NCBI GenBank assembly: GCA_020544565.1
Contig: CP078014.1
Location: forward strand, 936,574 to 1,000,573
Direction of reading: 5' to 3'
Source of the DNA: Bradyrhizobiaceae bacterium
GTDB taxonomy: Bacteria > Pseudomonadota > Alphaproteobacteria > Rhizobiales > Xanthobacteraceae
Length of the DNA: 64,000 bases
Numbering within the stretch: position 1 is the first letter of the stretch; each line of letters begins with the position of its first letter. A model generated the notes under the pieces. It saw only the letters and a program-made list of their open reading frames with translations, was not told the DNA's origin and made no database searches. Below are positions 33,812 through 45,498 of the stretch, piece by piece. Position numbers and translations under genes: made by a program.

Positions 33812-34060
33812 TTAAGCGGCATGCTCTGTTGAACGCGTTGCGTCTCCGCGTCCGGCGAGAAGGCCCGCAACGGAAATATCTTCGTCAATTTTTTCCCAAT
33901 GAAGTCCGACGCGGCTGATTTCAACCTCGGCGCGTTCGGCTGGCGTCGCATGCAACAGGCGGGGAAACCATGCCAGCGGCACGCCGAGCGTGCGACCGTC
34001 CGTCAGGTCTACCCACATCACTGCATCGTCAAATCGAACGCTGGTTGCCGAAATGGTCAT
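33812..34060 (-). CDS. DUF2442 protein
   Basis: An 82-aa protein with the DUF2442 pattern (VRFDDAVMWVDLTDGRTLGVPLAWFPRLLHATPAERAEVE, then GLHWEKIDEDISVAGLLAGRG). It overlaps the DUF4160 gene by 32 bp, so the two are co-translated. A decayed relative lies at 7892-8030. Function is unproven; paired DUF4160/DUF2442 genes recur in many genomes and have the look of a small two-gene module. Confidence 0.88.
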   Translation of the reverse strand: MTISATSVRFDDAVMWVDLTDGRTLGVPLAWFPRLLHATPAERAEVEISRVGLHWEKIDEDISVAGLLAGRGDATRSTEHAA

Positions 34061-34286
34061 GCCATGCCTTCAGGATAAGATCGCGATTAGCTTCCACAAT
34101 TTTAAGGATACGCGATAATTCCGATGCATTAAACCCGTAACTGTCTGCAAGTTCAATGCGCGGTTCGATCCAGATTTTGGCGTCTCGTCCGCCGCCCTTG
34201 ATATGCACATGAGGGCTCTCCGGTGGAGAGCCCTCATTGGAAAAGAAGTAATATCGCAAGCCGCCGTCACGGAAGACAACTGGCAT
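34029..34286 (-). CDS. DUF4160 protein
   Basis: An 85-aa protein with the DUF4160 core (MPVVFRDGGLRYYFFSNEG, then PHVHIKGGGRDAKIWIEP, and ELSRILKIVEANRDLILKAWHDHF). The PHVHI strand and following acidic-aromatic residues are the family hallmark. It precedes and overlaps DUF2442. It begins 33 bp after the nrdJ stop on the same strand, so some co-transcription with nrdJ is possible. Confidence 0.88.
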   Translation of the reverse strand: MPVVFRDGGLRYYFFSNEGSPPESPHVHIKGGGRDAKIWIEPRIELADSYGFNASELSRILKIVEANRDLILKAWHDHFGNQRSI

Positions 34287-34319
34287 CCAGACCTCCGCCG
34301 TGACGAGCTGGCGTTACCT

Positions 34320-37300
34320 CTACGAACACCCCGTCGTTGAGCCACACGTATCGCACTTCATGCACGTGCCATTGCGCACCAGCGTGAAGTTGCTGCATTC
34401 CGTGCACATGTCGCCCTCGTAGCCGCGCGCCTTGGCTTCGGCGCGGCGCTCGGCCTTGGACGGCGCGGCCGCCGCCGCTGAACCCGCCTTGCTCCACTGC
34501 TGCGCTTCCAGCTTTTCCGTCGGCGACAGATCGCGCGCGGGCTCGGCGACCCTGAGCGCGGCCGCGCCCTCGACGCTGTCGCCCACATGGGAGGAGGACA
34601 GCGCGGTGACGACACTCGCGCCGCCACCGGGAGAGGCCGCCGACGCGCCGCCGTCGTGGCTGGCGCCGCCGCGCATCACCACGAGGTTGTCGGTGCGCGA
34701 GCGGGTGAGGCCCTTCGACAGATACTTGGTCGCGCCCTGCGGCTCGGGGGCCTTGCCTTCCTCGACGCCCTTGCCGAGCGCGTCGAAGCCCATGTCGCTC
34801 GGATCGACGTGGCCGAGGTCGAAGCGCGACAGGTAGCTCACCGCCAGTTCGCGGAACACGTAATCGAGGATCGAGGTCGCGAACTTGATCGAGTCGTTGC
34901 CCTGCACCGGGCCGGCCGGCTCGAAGCGGGTGAAGGTGAAGGCGTCGACATATTCCTCCAGCGGCACGCCGTATTGCAGGCCGAGGGAGACGGCGATGGC
35001 GAAGTTGTTGATGAAGGAGCGCAGCGCCGCGCCTTCCTTGTGCATGTCGATGAAGATCTCGCCGAGGCGGCCGTCATCGTATTCGCCGGTGCGCAGATAG
35101 ACCTTGTGGCCGCCGACCACCGCCTTCTGGGTGTAGCCCTTGCGGCGGTCCGGCATGCGCTCGCGCTCGCGGATCACGGTGATGCGCTCCACCACTTTTT
35201 CGATCACGCGCTCGGCCAGCGCCGCGGTGCGCGCGGCCATTGGCTTGTCGTGGAACGCCTCGATGGCGTCGTCCTCGTCCTCGTCGTCGCTGATGAGCTG
35301 CGCGTTCAGCGGCTGGCTCAGCTTGGAGCCGTCGCGATAGAGCGCGTTGGCCTTGAGCGCGAGCTTCCACGACAGCAGGTAGGCGGCCTTGCAGTCCTCC
35401 ACCGTGGCGTCGTTCGGCATGTTGATGGTCTTGCTGATCGCGCCCGAGATGAAGGGCTGCGACGCCGCCATCATGCGGATGTGGCTTTCCACCGAGAGAT
35501 AGCGCTTGCCGATCTTGCCGCACGGGTTGGCGCAGTCGAACACCGCGTAGTGCTCGGGCTTGAGGTGCGGCGCGCCTTCCACCGTCATCGCGCCGCAGAT
35601 GTGCACGTTGGCGGCCTCGATCTCGCGCCTGGTGAAGCCGAGCGCGGTGAGCAGGTCGAAGCCGGGGGCGTTGATCGCCTCGGCGTCGATCTTGAGCGTG
35701 TCGCGGATGAAGTCCTCGCCCAGCGTCCACTTGTTGAACGCGAACTTGATGTCGAAGGCGGTGGGCAACTGCTTCTCGACCTTGTCGAGCGCCTCGTCGG
35801 TGAAGCCCTTGGCTTTCAGCGTCGAGCGGTTGACGCCGGGGGCCTGTCCGAGCGAGCCGTGGCCGACGGCGTAAGCCTCCATCTCGGCGATCTCGCTCTC
35901 GGGATAGCCGAGGGCGCGCAGCGCTTCCGGCACGGCGCGGTTGATGATCTTCCAGTAGCCGCCGCCGGCGAGCTTCTTGAATTTCACCAGCGCGAAGTCG
36001 GGCTCGATGCCGGTGGTGTCGCAGTCCATCACCAGGCCGATGGTGCCGGTGGGGGCGACCACGGTGGTCTGCGCGTTGCGATAGCCGTGCTGTTCGCCGA
36101 GGTCGAGCGCGCGGTCCCACGCGGCGCGGGCACGGGCGACGAGGTCGCCCTGCGGGCAGTTCGCGTGGTCGAGCGGCACGGGGTTGACCGCCAGCGCCTC
36201 ATAGCCCGAGGTGTGGCCGTCCGCGGCGCGGCGATGGTTGCGGATCACGCGCAGCATGTGGGCTGCGTTCTTCTTGTAGCCGGGGAAGGCGCCGAGTTCC
36301 TTCGCCATTTCCGCGGAGGTGGCGTAGCTGGTGCCGGTCATGATGGCGGAGAGGGCGCCGCACAGTGCGCGGCCCTCCTTGGAGTCGTAGGCGAGGCCCA
36401 TGGTCATCAAGAGGCCGCCGATGTTGGCATAGCCGAGGCCGAGCGTGCGGAATTCGTAGGACAGCTCGGCGATCGCCTTCGACGGAAACTGCGCCATCAT
36501 CACCGAGATCTCGAGCACGACGGTCCACAGCCGGCACAGGTGCTCATAGCCGTCGGCGTCGAAGCGGCGGGTCTTGGTGTCGTAGAACGTCAGCAGGTTG
36601 GCGGAGGCGAGGTTGCACGCCGTGTCGTCGAGGAACATGTATTCCGAGCACGGGTTGGACGCGCGGATGTCGCCGCTGGCTTTGCAGGTGTGCCAGTCGT
36701 TCATGGTGGTGTTGAAGTGCAGGCCGGGGTCGGCGGAGGCCCATGCGGCGTAGCCGATCTTCTCCCACAGATCGCGCGCCTTCAGCGTCTTGGTCACCTT
36801 CTTGTTGGTGCGGCCGATCAGGTCCCAGGTGCCGTCGGTTTCCACCGCGCGCAGGAAGTCGTCCTTGAGCGACACCGAGTTGTTGGAGTTCTGGCCGGCG
36901 ACGGTGAGATAGGCTTCCGAATCCCAGTCGGTGTCGTAGGTGTCGAACGAGATGTCGGTGTAGCCCTGCTTGGCGAACTGCATCACCCGCTTGATGAGGT
37001 TGTCCTGCACCAGCGCGCGGCGCGCGAATTTGATCTCACGGCGCAGGGCAGGGTTCTTCTCGGGGTCGAAGCAATCGTCGCCACTGCCTTCGCAGTTCAC
37101 GCAGGCCTTCATGATGGCCTTGAGGTGCTTCTGGTTGATCTTGGAGCCAGTCACGAGGGCCGCGACCTTCTGCTCCTCCTTCACCTTCCAGTCGATATAG
37201 GTTTCGATATCGGGGTGGTCGGCATCGACGACGACCATCTTCGCCGCGCGGCGCGTGGTGCCGCCGCTCTTGATGGCGCCGGCCGCGCGGTCGCCGATCT

Positions 37301-38075
37301 TGAGGAAACTCATCAGGCCCGAGGAGCGGCCGCCGCCGGACAGCCGCTCACCTTCGCCGCGCAGGCGCGAGAAGTTGGAGCCGGTGCCGGAGCCGTATTT
37401 GAACAGGCGCGCCTCGCGCACCCACAGGTCCATGATGCCGCCCTCGTTGACGAGGTCGTCCTCCACGCCCTGGATGAAGCAGGCGTGCGGCTGCGGATGC
37501 TCGTAGGACGATTTCGATTTGGTCAGCTTGCCGGTTTTCCAGTCCACGTAGAAGTGGCCCTGGCCGGGGCCGTCGATGCCGTAGGCCCAGTGCAGTCCGG
37601 TGTTGAACCATTGCGGCGAGTTTGGCGCCACCATCTGCTTGGCGAGCATGCAGCGCAGTTCGTCGTAGAACGCGCGCGCGTCGTCCTCGCTGGTGAAGTA
37701 GCCGCCCTTCCAGCCCCAGTAGGTCCAGCAGCCGGCGAGGCGGTGGAACACCTGCTTGGCGGAATGCTCGCCGCCGATGCGCTCGGCCTCGGGCAGGGCG
37801 GCCAGCGCCTCGGTGTCCGGCACCGAGCGCCACAGCCACGACGGCACGCTTTCTTCCTCGACCTTCTTCAGCCGCGCGGCCACGCCCGCTTTGCGGAAGT
37901 ATTTCTGCGCCAGCACGTCGGAGGCGACCTGCGACCAGAACTCGGGGACCTCGACGTTCTCCAGCCGGAACACCACCGAGCCGTCCGGATTGCGAATCTC
38001 GCTCGTGGTCAGCCGGAAGTCGATCCCGGCGTAGGGCGACTGGTCGGCTGTGGTGGTGCGGCGTTCGATTCGCAT
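34320..38075 (-). CDS. nrdJ: Adenosylcobalamin-dependent ribonucleotide reductase (class II)
   Basis: A 1251-aa NrdJ that reduces ribonucleotides to deoxyribonucleotides with adenosylcobalamin. The start at 38075 has a GGGGGA ribosome site. Class II features seen are [21 protein letters not shown], the [22 protein letters not shown] segment and the C-terminal redox/zinc-like cysteine cluster (CTECSNF ... CMKCDTCG). The length is typical of alphaproteobacterial NrdJ. Tandem NrdR-like boxes lie about 400 bp upstream; I found no cobalamin riboswitch in that leader. Confidence 0.96.
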   Translation of the reverse strand: MRIERRTTTADQSPYAGIDFRLTTSEIRNPDGSVVFRLENVEVPEFWSQVASDVLAQKYFRKAGVAARLKKVEEESVPSWLWRSVPDTEALAALPEAERIGGEHSAKQVFHRLAGCWTYWGWKGGYFTSEDDARAFYDELRCMLAKQMVAPNSPQWFNTGLHWAYGIDGPGQGHFYVDWKTGKLTKSKSSYEHPQPHACFIQGVEDDLVNEGGIMDLWVREARLFKYGSGTGSNFSRLRGEGERLSGGGRSSGLMSFLKIGDRAAGAIKSGGTTRRAAKMVVVDADHPDIETYIDWKVKEEQKVAALVTGSKINQKHLKAIMKACVNCEGSGDDCFDPEKNPALRREIKFARRALVQDNLIKRVMQFAKQGYTDISFDTYDTDWDSEAYLTVAGQNSNNSVSLKDDFLRAVETDGTWDLIGRTNKKVTKTLKARDLWEKIGYAAWASADPGLHFNTTMNDWHTCKASGDIRASNPCSEYMFLDDTACNLASANLLTFYDTKTRRFDADGYEHLCRLWTVVLEISVMMAQFPSKAIAELSYEFRTLGLGYANIGGLLMTMGLAYDSKEGRALCGALSAIMTGTSYATSAEMAKELGAFPGYKKNAAHMLRVIRNHRRAADGHTSGYEALAVNPVPLDHANCPQGDLVARARAAWDRALDLGEQHGYRNAQTTVVAPTGTIGLVMDCDTTGIEPDFALVKFKKLAGGGYWKIINRAVPEALRALGYPESEIAEMEAYAVGHGSLGQAPGVNRSTLKAKGFTDEALDKVEKQLPTAFDIKFAFNKWTLGEDFIRDTLKIDAEAINAPGFDLLTALGFTRREIEAANVHICGAMTVEGAPHLKPEHYAVFDCANPCGKIGKRYLSVESHIRMMAASQPFISGAISKTINMPNDATVEDCKAAYLLSWKLALKANALYRDGSKLSQPLNAQLISDDEDEDDAIEAFHDKPMAARTAALAERVIEKVVERITVIRERERMPDRRKGYTQKAVVGGHKVYLRTGEYDDGRLGEIFIDMHKEGAALRSFINNFAIAVSLGLQYGVPLEEYVDAFTFTRFEPAGPVQGNDSIKFATSILDYVFRELAVSYLSRFDLGHVDPSDMGFDALGKGVEEGKAPEPQGATKYLSKGLTRSRTDNLVVMRGGASHDGGASAASPGGGASVVTALSSSHVGDSVEGAAALRVAEPARDLSPTEKLEAQQWSKAGSAAAAAPSKAERRAEAKARGYEGDMCTECSNFTLVRNGTCMKCDTCGSTTGCS

Positions 38076-38093
38076 GGTGGTCCCCCGTCTCAT

Positions 38094-38767
38094 TTCGTTT
38101 GCCGGCGCGTCCGTCCCTGACGGCGGCCAAAGATGTCACATTCGCGAACTGGTCCGTCCGCGGCCCTTCACGCCGTCGGCGCGTCCCGTTTCCGGTCCGG
38201 TTGCCTCGGCCTGTTAACTCCGACTGGCCGGCAGCGGTCCCCAAAACCGCTCAAGAAACCGCCCAGCCCGCATGCCCCGATTTCGCCATTTGCGCCGCGG
38301 TCCGCCGCGGTTTCGCCTTTTCGATCTCGGCTCCGAAAACGGACAGACAAACCCGCGGCCCGAGACCGTGTCCGGCCTGACGGAGCTGTTCGTTCGACCC
38401 TATTCGGGAGGTGTCCGGCGGGACTTCGAACCCCCGCGCCTGACGGTCCCGAAGCTAGGCCGACTCCGTCCGGCCCGTCAAGGATTAGTGTCGAAATCTG
38501 AATCAAACACTAAATATGGTGGAAAATGCCGATGTCCAGCGGAAGGGGCCGTCGCCGGAAGCATCTGCGGTGCGGGAAGTATCAGTGAGTCCTCACGGAT
38601 TCGGAAGGCTGAATTTTTCCTTTTGCAGACCCTCGGACGAGCTGTCCGCCGCACGCGCCTTTGCCATGCACGCATTCTGCCGATTTCGGGTGGATCGCAG
38701 GTGGCTCACATGGTCTTTCTCCCCGTCATCCACATGGCGTGGATAAGTGAGTCGAAGGACCGAAGCT
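38094..38767. other. 674-bp intergenic region between nrdJ and the EamA gene
   Basis: It holds the NrdR-like boxes at 38476-38522, which leave a long (about 400 nt) nrdJ leader rich in inverted GC segments. No ORF on either strand looks real. A TTCGAA loop around 38434 resembles a T-arm but does not fold as a tRNA. The promoter of the EamA gene should be near 38700. Confidence 0.5.
38476..38522 (-). promoter_or_regulatory. Tandem NrdR-box-like sites
   Basis: ACACTAAATATGGTGG (38507-38522) matches 13 of 16 bases of the NrdR-box pattern ACACTATATATAGTGT as I recall it. A weaker partner ends in TTAGTGT at 38491. The two are centred 31 bp apart, the three-helical-turn spacing usual for NrdR. The only ribonucleotide reductase gene nearby is nrdJ, about 400 bp downstream on the minus strand. 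Confidence 0.65.
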
Positions 38768-39703
38768 GTGGACAGTCGCACGCGGCCCGACATCGGAGGC
38801 GAACCGTCGACGGAGGAGCAGGCCACCAGCCTGCGCCAGACCCGCCTCGTGGGCTACGCCATGCTGATGGCGACGTCGTTGGCCTGGGGCATCAACTGGC
38901 CGGTCGGAAAATATCTGCTGCATGACCTGCCGCCGCTGGCGATGCGCGGCGTGCCGGGCGCCGTCGGTGCGGTGCTGCTGGCGGTGCTGGCGTTCGTTCA
39001 GGGCGTTCCGCTGCGGGTTCCGCGCGATCGCTGGCCACGGCTGGTGCTGTTCTCGGCGCTGAACGTGACCTGCTGGATGGCGTTCATCGGCCTCGCGCTG
39101 GTCTATCTGCCTGCGGGCGAGACCGCGGTGATCGGCGCCACCATGCCGGTGTGGACCGCCGCCTTCGCCTGGCCGATTCTCGGCGAGCGCCTGACACTGC
39201 GCCGTCTGATCGCGATGGCCATGGCGATCGCAGGGCTGGTGGTGCTGATGGGGGGCAACGGCATCGCTGCCAATCAGGCGAAACTGCCCGGGATCATCTT
39301 CGCGTTGCTTGCGGCTTTCGGCTTTGCCCTCGGCACCGTGCTGACCAAGCGCAGGCCGCTGCAATTGCCTCCGCTCAACGCGGCGGTCTGGCAACTGGTG
39401 ATCGGCTGCGTGCCGCTGTCGCTGTTCTCGGTGGTGGTCGAGCAGCCGCACTTCAGCCGGCTGAGCGGGTTCGGCTGGTCGCTGTTTGCCTATTCGGCGG
39501 TGGTGCAGATGTGCATCGGCTTCTTCTGCTGGTTCGGCGCACTGGGGCGGCTGCCGGCGTCGGCCGCCGCGATCGGAACGCTGCTGATCCCGGTGATCGG
39601 CGTGGTGGCCTCGGCGATGTCCCTTGGAGAGCCGCTGGGCATGAGCCAGATCGGCGCGCTGGCCCTGACCATCGCCAGCGTGGCCATCGCATCGCGATCC
39701 TGA
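38768..39703 (+). CDS. EamA/DMT-superfamily transporter
   Basis: A 311-aa membrane protein of ten helices in two EamA repeats (first about 30-160, second about 175-305; for example SLAWGINWPVGKYLL and ALVYLPAGETAVIGATMPVWTA). GTG 38768 is preferred because AAGGA lies 9 bases upstream; GTG 38747 is an alternative. Probably exports a small metabolite or amino acid. The substrate is unknown. Confidence 0.85.
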   Translation: MDSRTRPDIGGEPSTEEQATSLRQTRLVGYAMLMATSLAWGINWPVGKYLLHDLPPLAMRGVPGAVGAVLLAVLAFVQGVPLRVPRDRWPRLVLFSALNVTCWMAFIGLALVYLPAGETAVIGATMPVWTAAFAWPILGERLTLRRLIAMAMAIAGLVVLMGGNGIAANQAKLPGIIFALLAAFGFALGTVLTKRRPLQLPPLNAAVWQLVIGCVPLSLFSVVVEQPHFSRLSGFGWSLFAYSAVVQMCIGFFCWFGALGRLPASAAAIGTLLIPVIGVVASAMSLGEPLGMSQIGALALTIASVAIASRS

Positions 39704-39769
39704 GCACGACAACAAAAGGCGGCGCACCATGATGCGCCGCCTGAAGCATTGCCGGAATCTGCATTTCGC

Positions 39770-40306
39770 TTACGGGCAGGGATGGCGCTGTCCGTCGTAG
39801 CCGAGGTAGGTGCCCGAAGCCGGATCGTAAGAGCGGAAGCGCTGCATGCAGTAGGCGACCGAGTCGTCGTCGGCGTAACCGGGGCCTGTGTCATATACGG
39901 GGCCATCGTCATAGTAGTAGGGACTTGCGCCCGCCGCGAGCGCGCCGCCGAGAAGCGCACCGGCCGCAAGACCGGCGCCGACGCCCCAGCCCGGGCCATA
40001 GCCCCAGCCGCCGCCGTGCCAGTGGCCGCCGCCGCCGTGCCAATTGCCGCCGCCACCAGGAGGCCGACCACCGCCGCCGCCAGGCCGGCCACCGCCGCCA
40101 TGCCAATTCCCGCCGCCGCCAGGCCGGCCGCCCCGGTGGCCCTGAACCTGAATGACGAGGGGCGACTGATCGCTCATGGCCTGATGCGTCAACGGGGTCA
40201 TCGCGGACCCCGCCGCCAGCGGGGCCGCCTCGCTCGGGCCCACCGCGACCAAAGGAATGGACAACGCCACTGCAGCAACCGCACATGCATTTTTGAAATT
40301 CATCAT
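39770..40306 (-). CDS. BA14K-family exported protein with Gly/His-rich linker
   Basis: A 178-aa secreted or envelope protein. Signal peptide MMNFKNACAVAAVALSIPLVAVG is followed by a long Gly/His/Trp/Pro-rich stretch (repeats of GGGGNWHGGGG type, residues about 65-110), a small hydrophobic GAGLAAGALLGGALAAG segment, and the C-terminal BA14K domain (VAYCMQRFRSYDPASGTYLGYDG). BA14K is an immunoreactive, lectin-like Brucella protein family. GGGAG precedes the ATG at 40306. Confidence 0.82.
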   Translation of the reverse strand: MMNFKNACAVAAVALSIPLVAVGPSEAAPLAAGSAMTPLTHQAMSDQSPLVIQVQGHRGGRPGGGGNWHGGGGRPGGGGGRPPGGGGNWHGGGGHWHGGGWGYGPGWGVGAGLAAGALLGGALAAGASPYYYDDGPVYDTGPGYADDDSVAYCMQRFRSYDPASGTYLGYDGQRHPCP

Positions 40307-40658
40307 CGCTTTACTCCCGAACCTGCGCCGGTCCGCTGACGGACCGGGAGGCACGCTTCCATTGGAACGCCAATGATATCCGTTTGGATTCAGGCGCTTG
40401 TGGGGCGGTTCCCGAAGTGGAAACCGCGCGGATGGCAACGTGGTACGCGTGCGTCCAGCGAGTGAACGGACGGATCGACGACAGGTTCCGTGCCGATCGC
40501 ATTTTCATGCGCGCGGGTTGATTGCAATTCCGTGCGGCGGCACATACGGGCTGCCTCACGCAATGCATCAAGCCGCTGTTGACGCTGGACAATCACTTTG
40601 CGCGATGGCATCACACCCTGACTTGCGGGGCTCGGCCGCGCTCATTCGGATGACCGCC
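40307..40658. other. Intergenic region upstream of the NDUFA12 gene
   Basis: 352 bp between divergent BA14K and NDUFA12 genes. No credible ORF or strong structure was found; plus-strand readings through it are in-frame extensions of the NDUFA12 gene without family similarity. Confidence 0.5.
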
Positions 40659-41069
40659 ATGAAGCAGTTTCTCCTGCGCTTTTTCACTTGGTGGAATGGC
40701 ACGACGTTCGGCACCCAGCTCTGGACAAGGCGGTTCGGCGAACTGGTCGGCGAGGACGAGGGCGGCAACAGCTATTATCGCACCCGCGGCGGCAAGATCG
40801 ATCCCACTCTCGGCTTCGAGCGCCGCTGGGTCATCTACAACGGATATGCCGAGGCGACGCGCGTGCCGCCGGCCTGGCACGGCTGGCTGCATCACACGGT
40901 GGATACGCCGCCGACCGAAGACAACTACAAGCCGCGCGAGTGGGAAAAGCCGCATCGGCCCAACATGACCGGCACGCCGGCGGCCTATCGTCCGTCGGGC
41001 TCGACGCTGTCCACCGGTCGCAGGCCGCAGGCGACCGGCGACTATCAGGCATGGACGCCGGGGCAGTGA
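40659..41069 (+). CDS. NADH:ubiquinone oxidoreductase accessory subunit, NDUFA12 family
   Basis: A 136-aa homologue of the mitochondrial complex I subunit NDUFA12 (B17.2), found in alphaproteobacteria. Recognisable core: TFGTQLWTRRFGELVGEDEGGNSYYRTRGG and RRWVIYNGYAEATRVPPAWHGWLHHTVDTPPTE. ATG 40659 begins the conserved helix (MKQFLLRFFTWWNG); the longer reading upstream is rejected. DUF2155 and aat follow, which is the common alphaproteobacterial gene order. Confidence 0.93.
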   Translation: MKQFLLRFFTWWNGTTFGTQLWTRRFGELVGEDEGGNSYYRTRGGKIDPTLGFERRWVIYNGYAEATRVPPAWHGWLHHTVDTPPTEDNYKPREWEKPHRPNMTGTPAAYRPSGSTLSTGRRPQATGDYQAWTPGQ

Positions 41070-41219
41070 GCCCGCTCCACACCGGAGGCTCGCGTTTCTG
41101 ATCGCCCTTCCGCCGCCGTAATCAGCGTGTTAACCGGAGTCGAGGCACGCGGCGCGTTGCCTGTAAAATGCCGCGAGGCCGATTCGGCCGGATCTGTTTC
41201 AGCCGGATCAATCCAGATC

Positions 41220-42227
41220 ATGACGGTGATCGTCCCGATGAACATGGAGCACGACGTGTCCCGAAGGCCGCTTCGCACCTTTCGGGCCGGCGCTGCCGCC
41301 TGCATGCGCCACCTGCCGGCGAGCGTGTCCGCGGTTGCCGGGGCGCTTGTTGTCACGGCTTCGCTGACGATGTTCGGGACGCCGGCGCAGGCGCAGATCG
41401 GCAATATCTTTTCCGACCGGCCGCGTCCGCCAGCGGCGGTGCCGCGCGGCGAACCGATCCAGCAGGAGCCGGACGAAGAGGACGTGCCCGATCTGCCCGC
41501 GCAGGGCCGTGTGCTTCCGGCCCCGAATCGCATGCCGCCGCCGCCGGGACAGGGCGTGCCGCGACCTGGTGCGTATCAGCAGCAGCCGTTGCCGCCGCTG
41601 CCCGGCACTGCGGCCGCTCCGCCCGCGGGCCAGCAGCCGGCCGCACCCGGAGCTTCGGCGGCCGGGGTTAATCCGCTGCCGGGCCTGCCGCCGGGGCAGC
41701 GCCAGCCGCGTGGCGCGCCACCCACGCCCGCGACCCTGCAGCCGGGCGACGAGGTCGTGACCGAGCCTCCGGCGCAGAAGATCGTCAACAAGCAGGCGGT
41801 GTTCGCCGGGCTCGACAAGATCACCGGCCGCATCATCAAGTTCGACGCCGCCATGGGCGAAACCGTTCAGTTCGGCGCGCTGCGCATCAAGCCCGACGCC
41901 TGCTACACCCGGCCATCGACCGAGGCGGCCAACACCGATGCCTTCGTCGAAGTGGAGGAGATCACCTTGCAAGGCGAGGTGAAGCGCATCTTCTCGGGAT
42001 GGATGTTCGCGGCCAGCCCCGGCCTGCACGGCGTCGAGCATCCGATCTACGACGTCTGGCTGACCGATTGCAAAGGCCCCACCGCCACCGTCGCCCAGCA
42101 GGAGGAGGCCAAGCCGGCCGCGCCTGCGCCCGTGGCGACACAGCAGCAGAAGCGGACGCCGCCGCGACAGCCCGCGGCCCAGCGCGCGCCCGCACCGCCG
42201 AATCCGTTCCCGCCGTTCCGGCAATAA
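41220..42227 (+). CDS. DUF2155 exported protein
   Basis: A 335-aa protein. A signal-like hydrophobic segment (VAGALVVTASLTMFGTPAQAQ) is followed by a long proline/glutamine-rich region (about 65-180). The conserved DUF2155 domain comes next (about 190-295: AVFAGLDKITGRIIKFDAAMGETVQFGALRIKPDACYTRP, ending FSGWMFAASPGLHGVEHPIYDVWLTDC), then a proline-rich tail. Start choice between 41220, 41238 and 41244 is uncertain because no clear ribosome site is present. Function unknown. Confidence 0.82.
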   Translation: MTVIVPMNMEHDVSRRPLRTFRAGAAACMRHLPASVSAVAGALVVTASLTMFGTPAQAQIGNIFSDRPRPPAAVPRGEPIQQEPDEEDVPDLPAQGRVLPAPNRMPPPPGQGVPRPGAYQQQPLPPLPGTAAAPPAGQQPAAPGASAAGVNPLPGLPPGQRQPRGAPPTPATLQPGDEVVTEPPAQKIVNKQAVFAGLDKITGRIIKFDAAMGETVQFGALRIKPDACYTRPSTEAANTDAFVEVEEITLQGEVKRIFSGWMFAASPGLHGVEHPIYDVWLTDCKGPTATVAQQEEAKPAAPAPVATQQQKRTPPRQPAAQRAPAPPNPFPPFRQ

Positions 42228-42246
42228 CGGCTGACCCGAAGCGCCG

Positions 42247-42930
42247 TCAGCCTTTCCCGGCCTGGCGAATCCACGCCAGCGCTTCCGCGCCGGTGACGGG
42301 GCGGTCGGTGGGAAGCGCGAAGAAATCCCCCGTGCCGCTGATCGCGTCGTGCAGCAGGGCGTGATAGCGCCGCCGCGGCACCTCGACGGCCCCGAACGAG
42401 CGCAGATGGTCCGTCACGAACTGCGTATCGAGCAGGACGAACCCGCCGGCGATCAGGCGGGCGACGAGATGCACGAGCGCGACCTTCGACGCATCCCGTA
42501 CGGTGTGGAACATGCTTTCGCCGAAAAACGCGCGGCCGAGGCTGACGCCATAAAGGCCGCCGACCAGTTCGCCGTCCTGCCAGGCTTCGACGCTGTGGCA
42601 ATGGCCGGCGTCATGCAGCGCCGTGTAGAGGTCGCGGATGCGGCGATTGATCCAGGTATCGTCGCGGCCGGGCGAGGGCGCGGCGCAGCCCGCCAGAGTC
42701 CGGCTGAAGGCGGTGTTGACCTCGATGCGGAAGATATCGCTCCGCACCGTGCGGGCGAGGCGGGAGGAGACGTGCAGGCCGGCGAGCGGAATGATGCCGC
42801 GGTGCTCGGGCTCGACCCAGAAGATCGTCGGATCGTCCGCGCTCTCCGACATCGGAAAAATGCCGCAGGCATAGGCGCGCAGCAGGATCTCCGGGGTGAT
42901 CTCCGATGATGCGGTGTCGCGCGAACTCAT
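42247..42930 (-). CDS. aat: Leucyl/phenylalanyl-tRNA--protein transferase
   Basis: A 227-aa enzyme adding Leu or Phe to N-terminal Lys/Arg of proteins, marking them for ClpAP (N-degron pathway). Family blocks are [77 protein letters not shown] and [23 protein letters not shown]. It follows accC on the same strand with a 109-bp gap and converges on DUF2155 with a 19-bp gap. Confidence 0.95.
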   Translation of the reverse strand: MSSRDTASSEITPEILLRAYACGIFPMSESADDPTIFWVEPEHRGIIPLAGLHVSSRLARTVRSDIFRIEVNTAFSRTLAGCAAPSPGRDDTWINRRIRDLYTALHDAGHCHSVEAWQDGELVGGLYGVSLGRAFFGESMFHTVRDASKVALVHLVARLIAGGFVLLDTQFVTDHLRSFGAVEVPRRRYHALLHDAISGTGDFFALPTDRPVTGAEALAWIRQAGKG

Positions 42931-43039
42931 GCGCCATCATACCAAGGCGGAGCGTCCGGCGCGAGCGCCGCATGCGGGGCTGGCCCGCGCGCGTCCGCGC
43001 CCGGCATGGTCATGATGATTTGCGGCGGAACAGACCGGT

Positions 43040-44395
<1,356 letters not shown>

Positions 44396-44410
44396 TGAGC
44401 CTGCCTTGTC

Positions 44411-44454
44411 CCGTCATCCCGAGGCGCGCATGTCGCCGCTGCGCGAGGTGACGG
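44411..44454. repeat. Imperfect palindrome between accB and accC
   Basis: CCGTCATCCCGAGGCGCGCA and TGCGCGAGGTGACGG are partly complementary and flank a short loop. It may be a small intergenic repeat or an attenuating hairpin; only one copy was noticed. Confidence 0.35.
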
Positions 44455-44506
44455 CGTGTTGCCGGTCTGGTCTGGTCGGCGCGCCGCGCCCGGAGGACGG
44501 CGCGTC

Positions 44507-45004
44507 TTATTCGATGATGACGAGAGGCTCGCCGAACTCCACCGGCTGGCCGTCCTCGACGAGGATCTGGGTGACCGTTCCCGCCCGCGTGGAGGGGATC
44601 TGGTTCATGGTTTTCATCGCCTCGACGATCATCAGCGTATCGCCGACCTTGACCGTGCTGCCGACGTCGATGAACGGCTTTGCGCCCGGCTCCGGCGCGC
44701 GATAGGCGGTGCCGACCATCGGTGAGGGCACGACGCCGGGATGCTTGGAATAGTCGGGACCGGCCGGCGTTGCCGCAGCCGCCGCCGCACCCGCGGGCAT
44801 GGCCGCCGGGGCGGCCTGCAAGACCGCGGGCGCAGCCGCCGCGATGGTGATATTGCGGGCGACGCGCAGGCGCAGCCCGGCGCGCTCGATTTCGATCTCG
44901 GTCAGGTTGGTCTCATCGAGCAGCATGGCGAGTTCGCGAATGAGTTCGCGTTCATTGCCGGGCTTGGCGTCCGGGGCGGAGGGGTCTTGCGGCTGACTGG
45001 CCAT
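44507..45004 (-). CDS. accB: Acetyl-CoA carboxylase biotin carboxyl carrier protein
   Basis: A 165-aa BCCP. The biotin attachment lysine is in [12 protein letters not shown] near the C-terminus; an alanine/proline-rich flexible linker (about 57-85) precedes the lipoyl-like domain. ATG 45004 begins the real N-terminus; the longer reading to 45121 lies in the leader and aroQ end. It sits between aroQ and accC. Confidence 0.96.
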   Translation of the reverse strand: MASQPQDPSAPDAKPGNERELIRELAMLLDETNLTEIEIERAGLRLRVARNITIAAAAPAVLQAAPAAMPAGAAAAAATPAGPDYSKHPGVVPSPMVGTAYRAPEPGAKPFIDVGSTVKVGDTLMIVEAMKTMNQIPSTRAGTVTQILVEDGQPVEFGEPLVIIE

Positions 45005-45042
45005 GATAATCCGGGGCTTTCTTAAAAGAGGGGATTGGCGGG

Positions 45043-45498
45043 TCAGGCTTTCGCCGCGACGCCGATCTTGGCCGCGAGGCCATGAATGGCGAGGCGATAG
45101 CCCTCGATTCCGAAGCCGCACAGGCTGGCGAACGCGGCCGAGGCGACAAACGAATGATGGCGGAAAGGCTCGCGTGAATAAATATTGGAGACGTGAACTT
45201 CAACAGCCGGAATCTTCACCCCCATCAGCGCGTCATGGATCGCGATCGAGGTGTGGGAATATCCGCCGGCATTGATGATGATGCCCGCAGCCTTTTTGGC
45301 GCCGGCCTCGTGGATGATGTCGATCAGCTCGCCCTCGCTGTTGCTCTGCCGGCAATCGGCCGCGAGCCCGTAGCGGGCGGCGGTGTCGTGGCACAGCTTT
45401 TCCACGTCGGCGAGGGTGTGGTGGCCGTAGGTTTCGGGTTCCCGCGTGCCGAGCAGATTGAGGTTCGGCCCGTTGAGCACATAGATCGTTTTTGCCAT
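45043..45498 (-). CDS. aroQ: Type II 3-dehydroquinate dehydratase
   Basis: A 151-aa shikimate-pathway enzyme. Conserved blocks are [19 protein letters not shown] with the catalytic Tyr, [17 protein letters not shown], and [19 protein letters not shown] ending [18 protein letters not shown] with the catalytic His. The order aroQ-accB-accC is the usual one in alphaproteobacteria. Confidence 0.97.
   Translation of the reverse strand: MAKTIYVLNGPNLNLLGTREPETYGHHTLADVEKLCHDTAARYGLAADCRQSNSEGELIDIIHEAGAKKAAGIIINAGGYSHTSIAIHDALMGVKIPAVEVHVSNIYSREPFRHHSFVASAAFASLCGFGIEGYRLAIHGLAAKIGVAAKA

Noticed and set aside
34587..38120. Open reading frame of 1177 codons on the plus strand opposite nrdJ
   Set aside because: It mirrors a high-GC gene in the complementary frame; the minus-strand product is clearly NrdJ and the mirror product has no family pattern.
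38405..38460. T-arm-like TTCGAA loop with flanking G/C arms on the minus strand (tRNA or tmRNA candidate)
   Set aside because: The loop is too long for a T-arm, there is no matching acceptor stem or CCA, and no tmRNA tag sequence was seen nearby.
38094..38470. Cobalamin riboswitch in the nrdJ leader
   Set aside because: Expected for a B12-dependent enzyme, but neither the B12 box nor the conserved GCCACTG core could be found on the minus strand.
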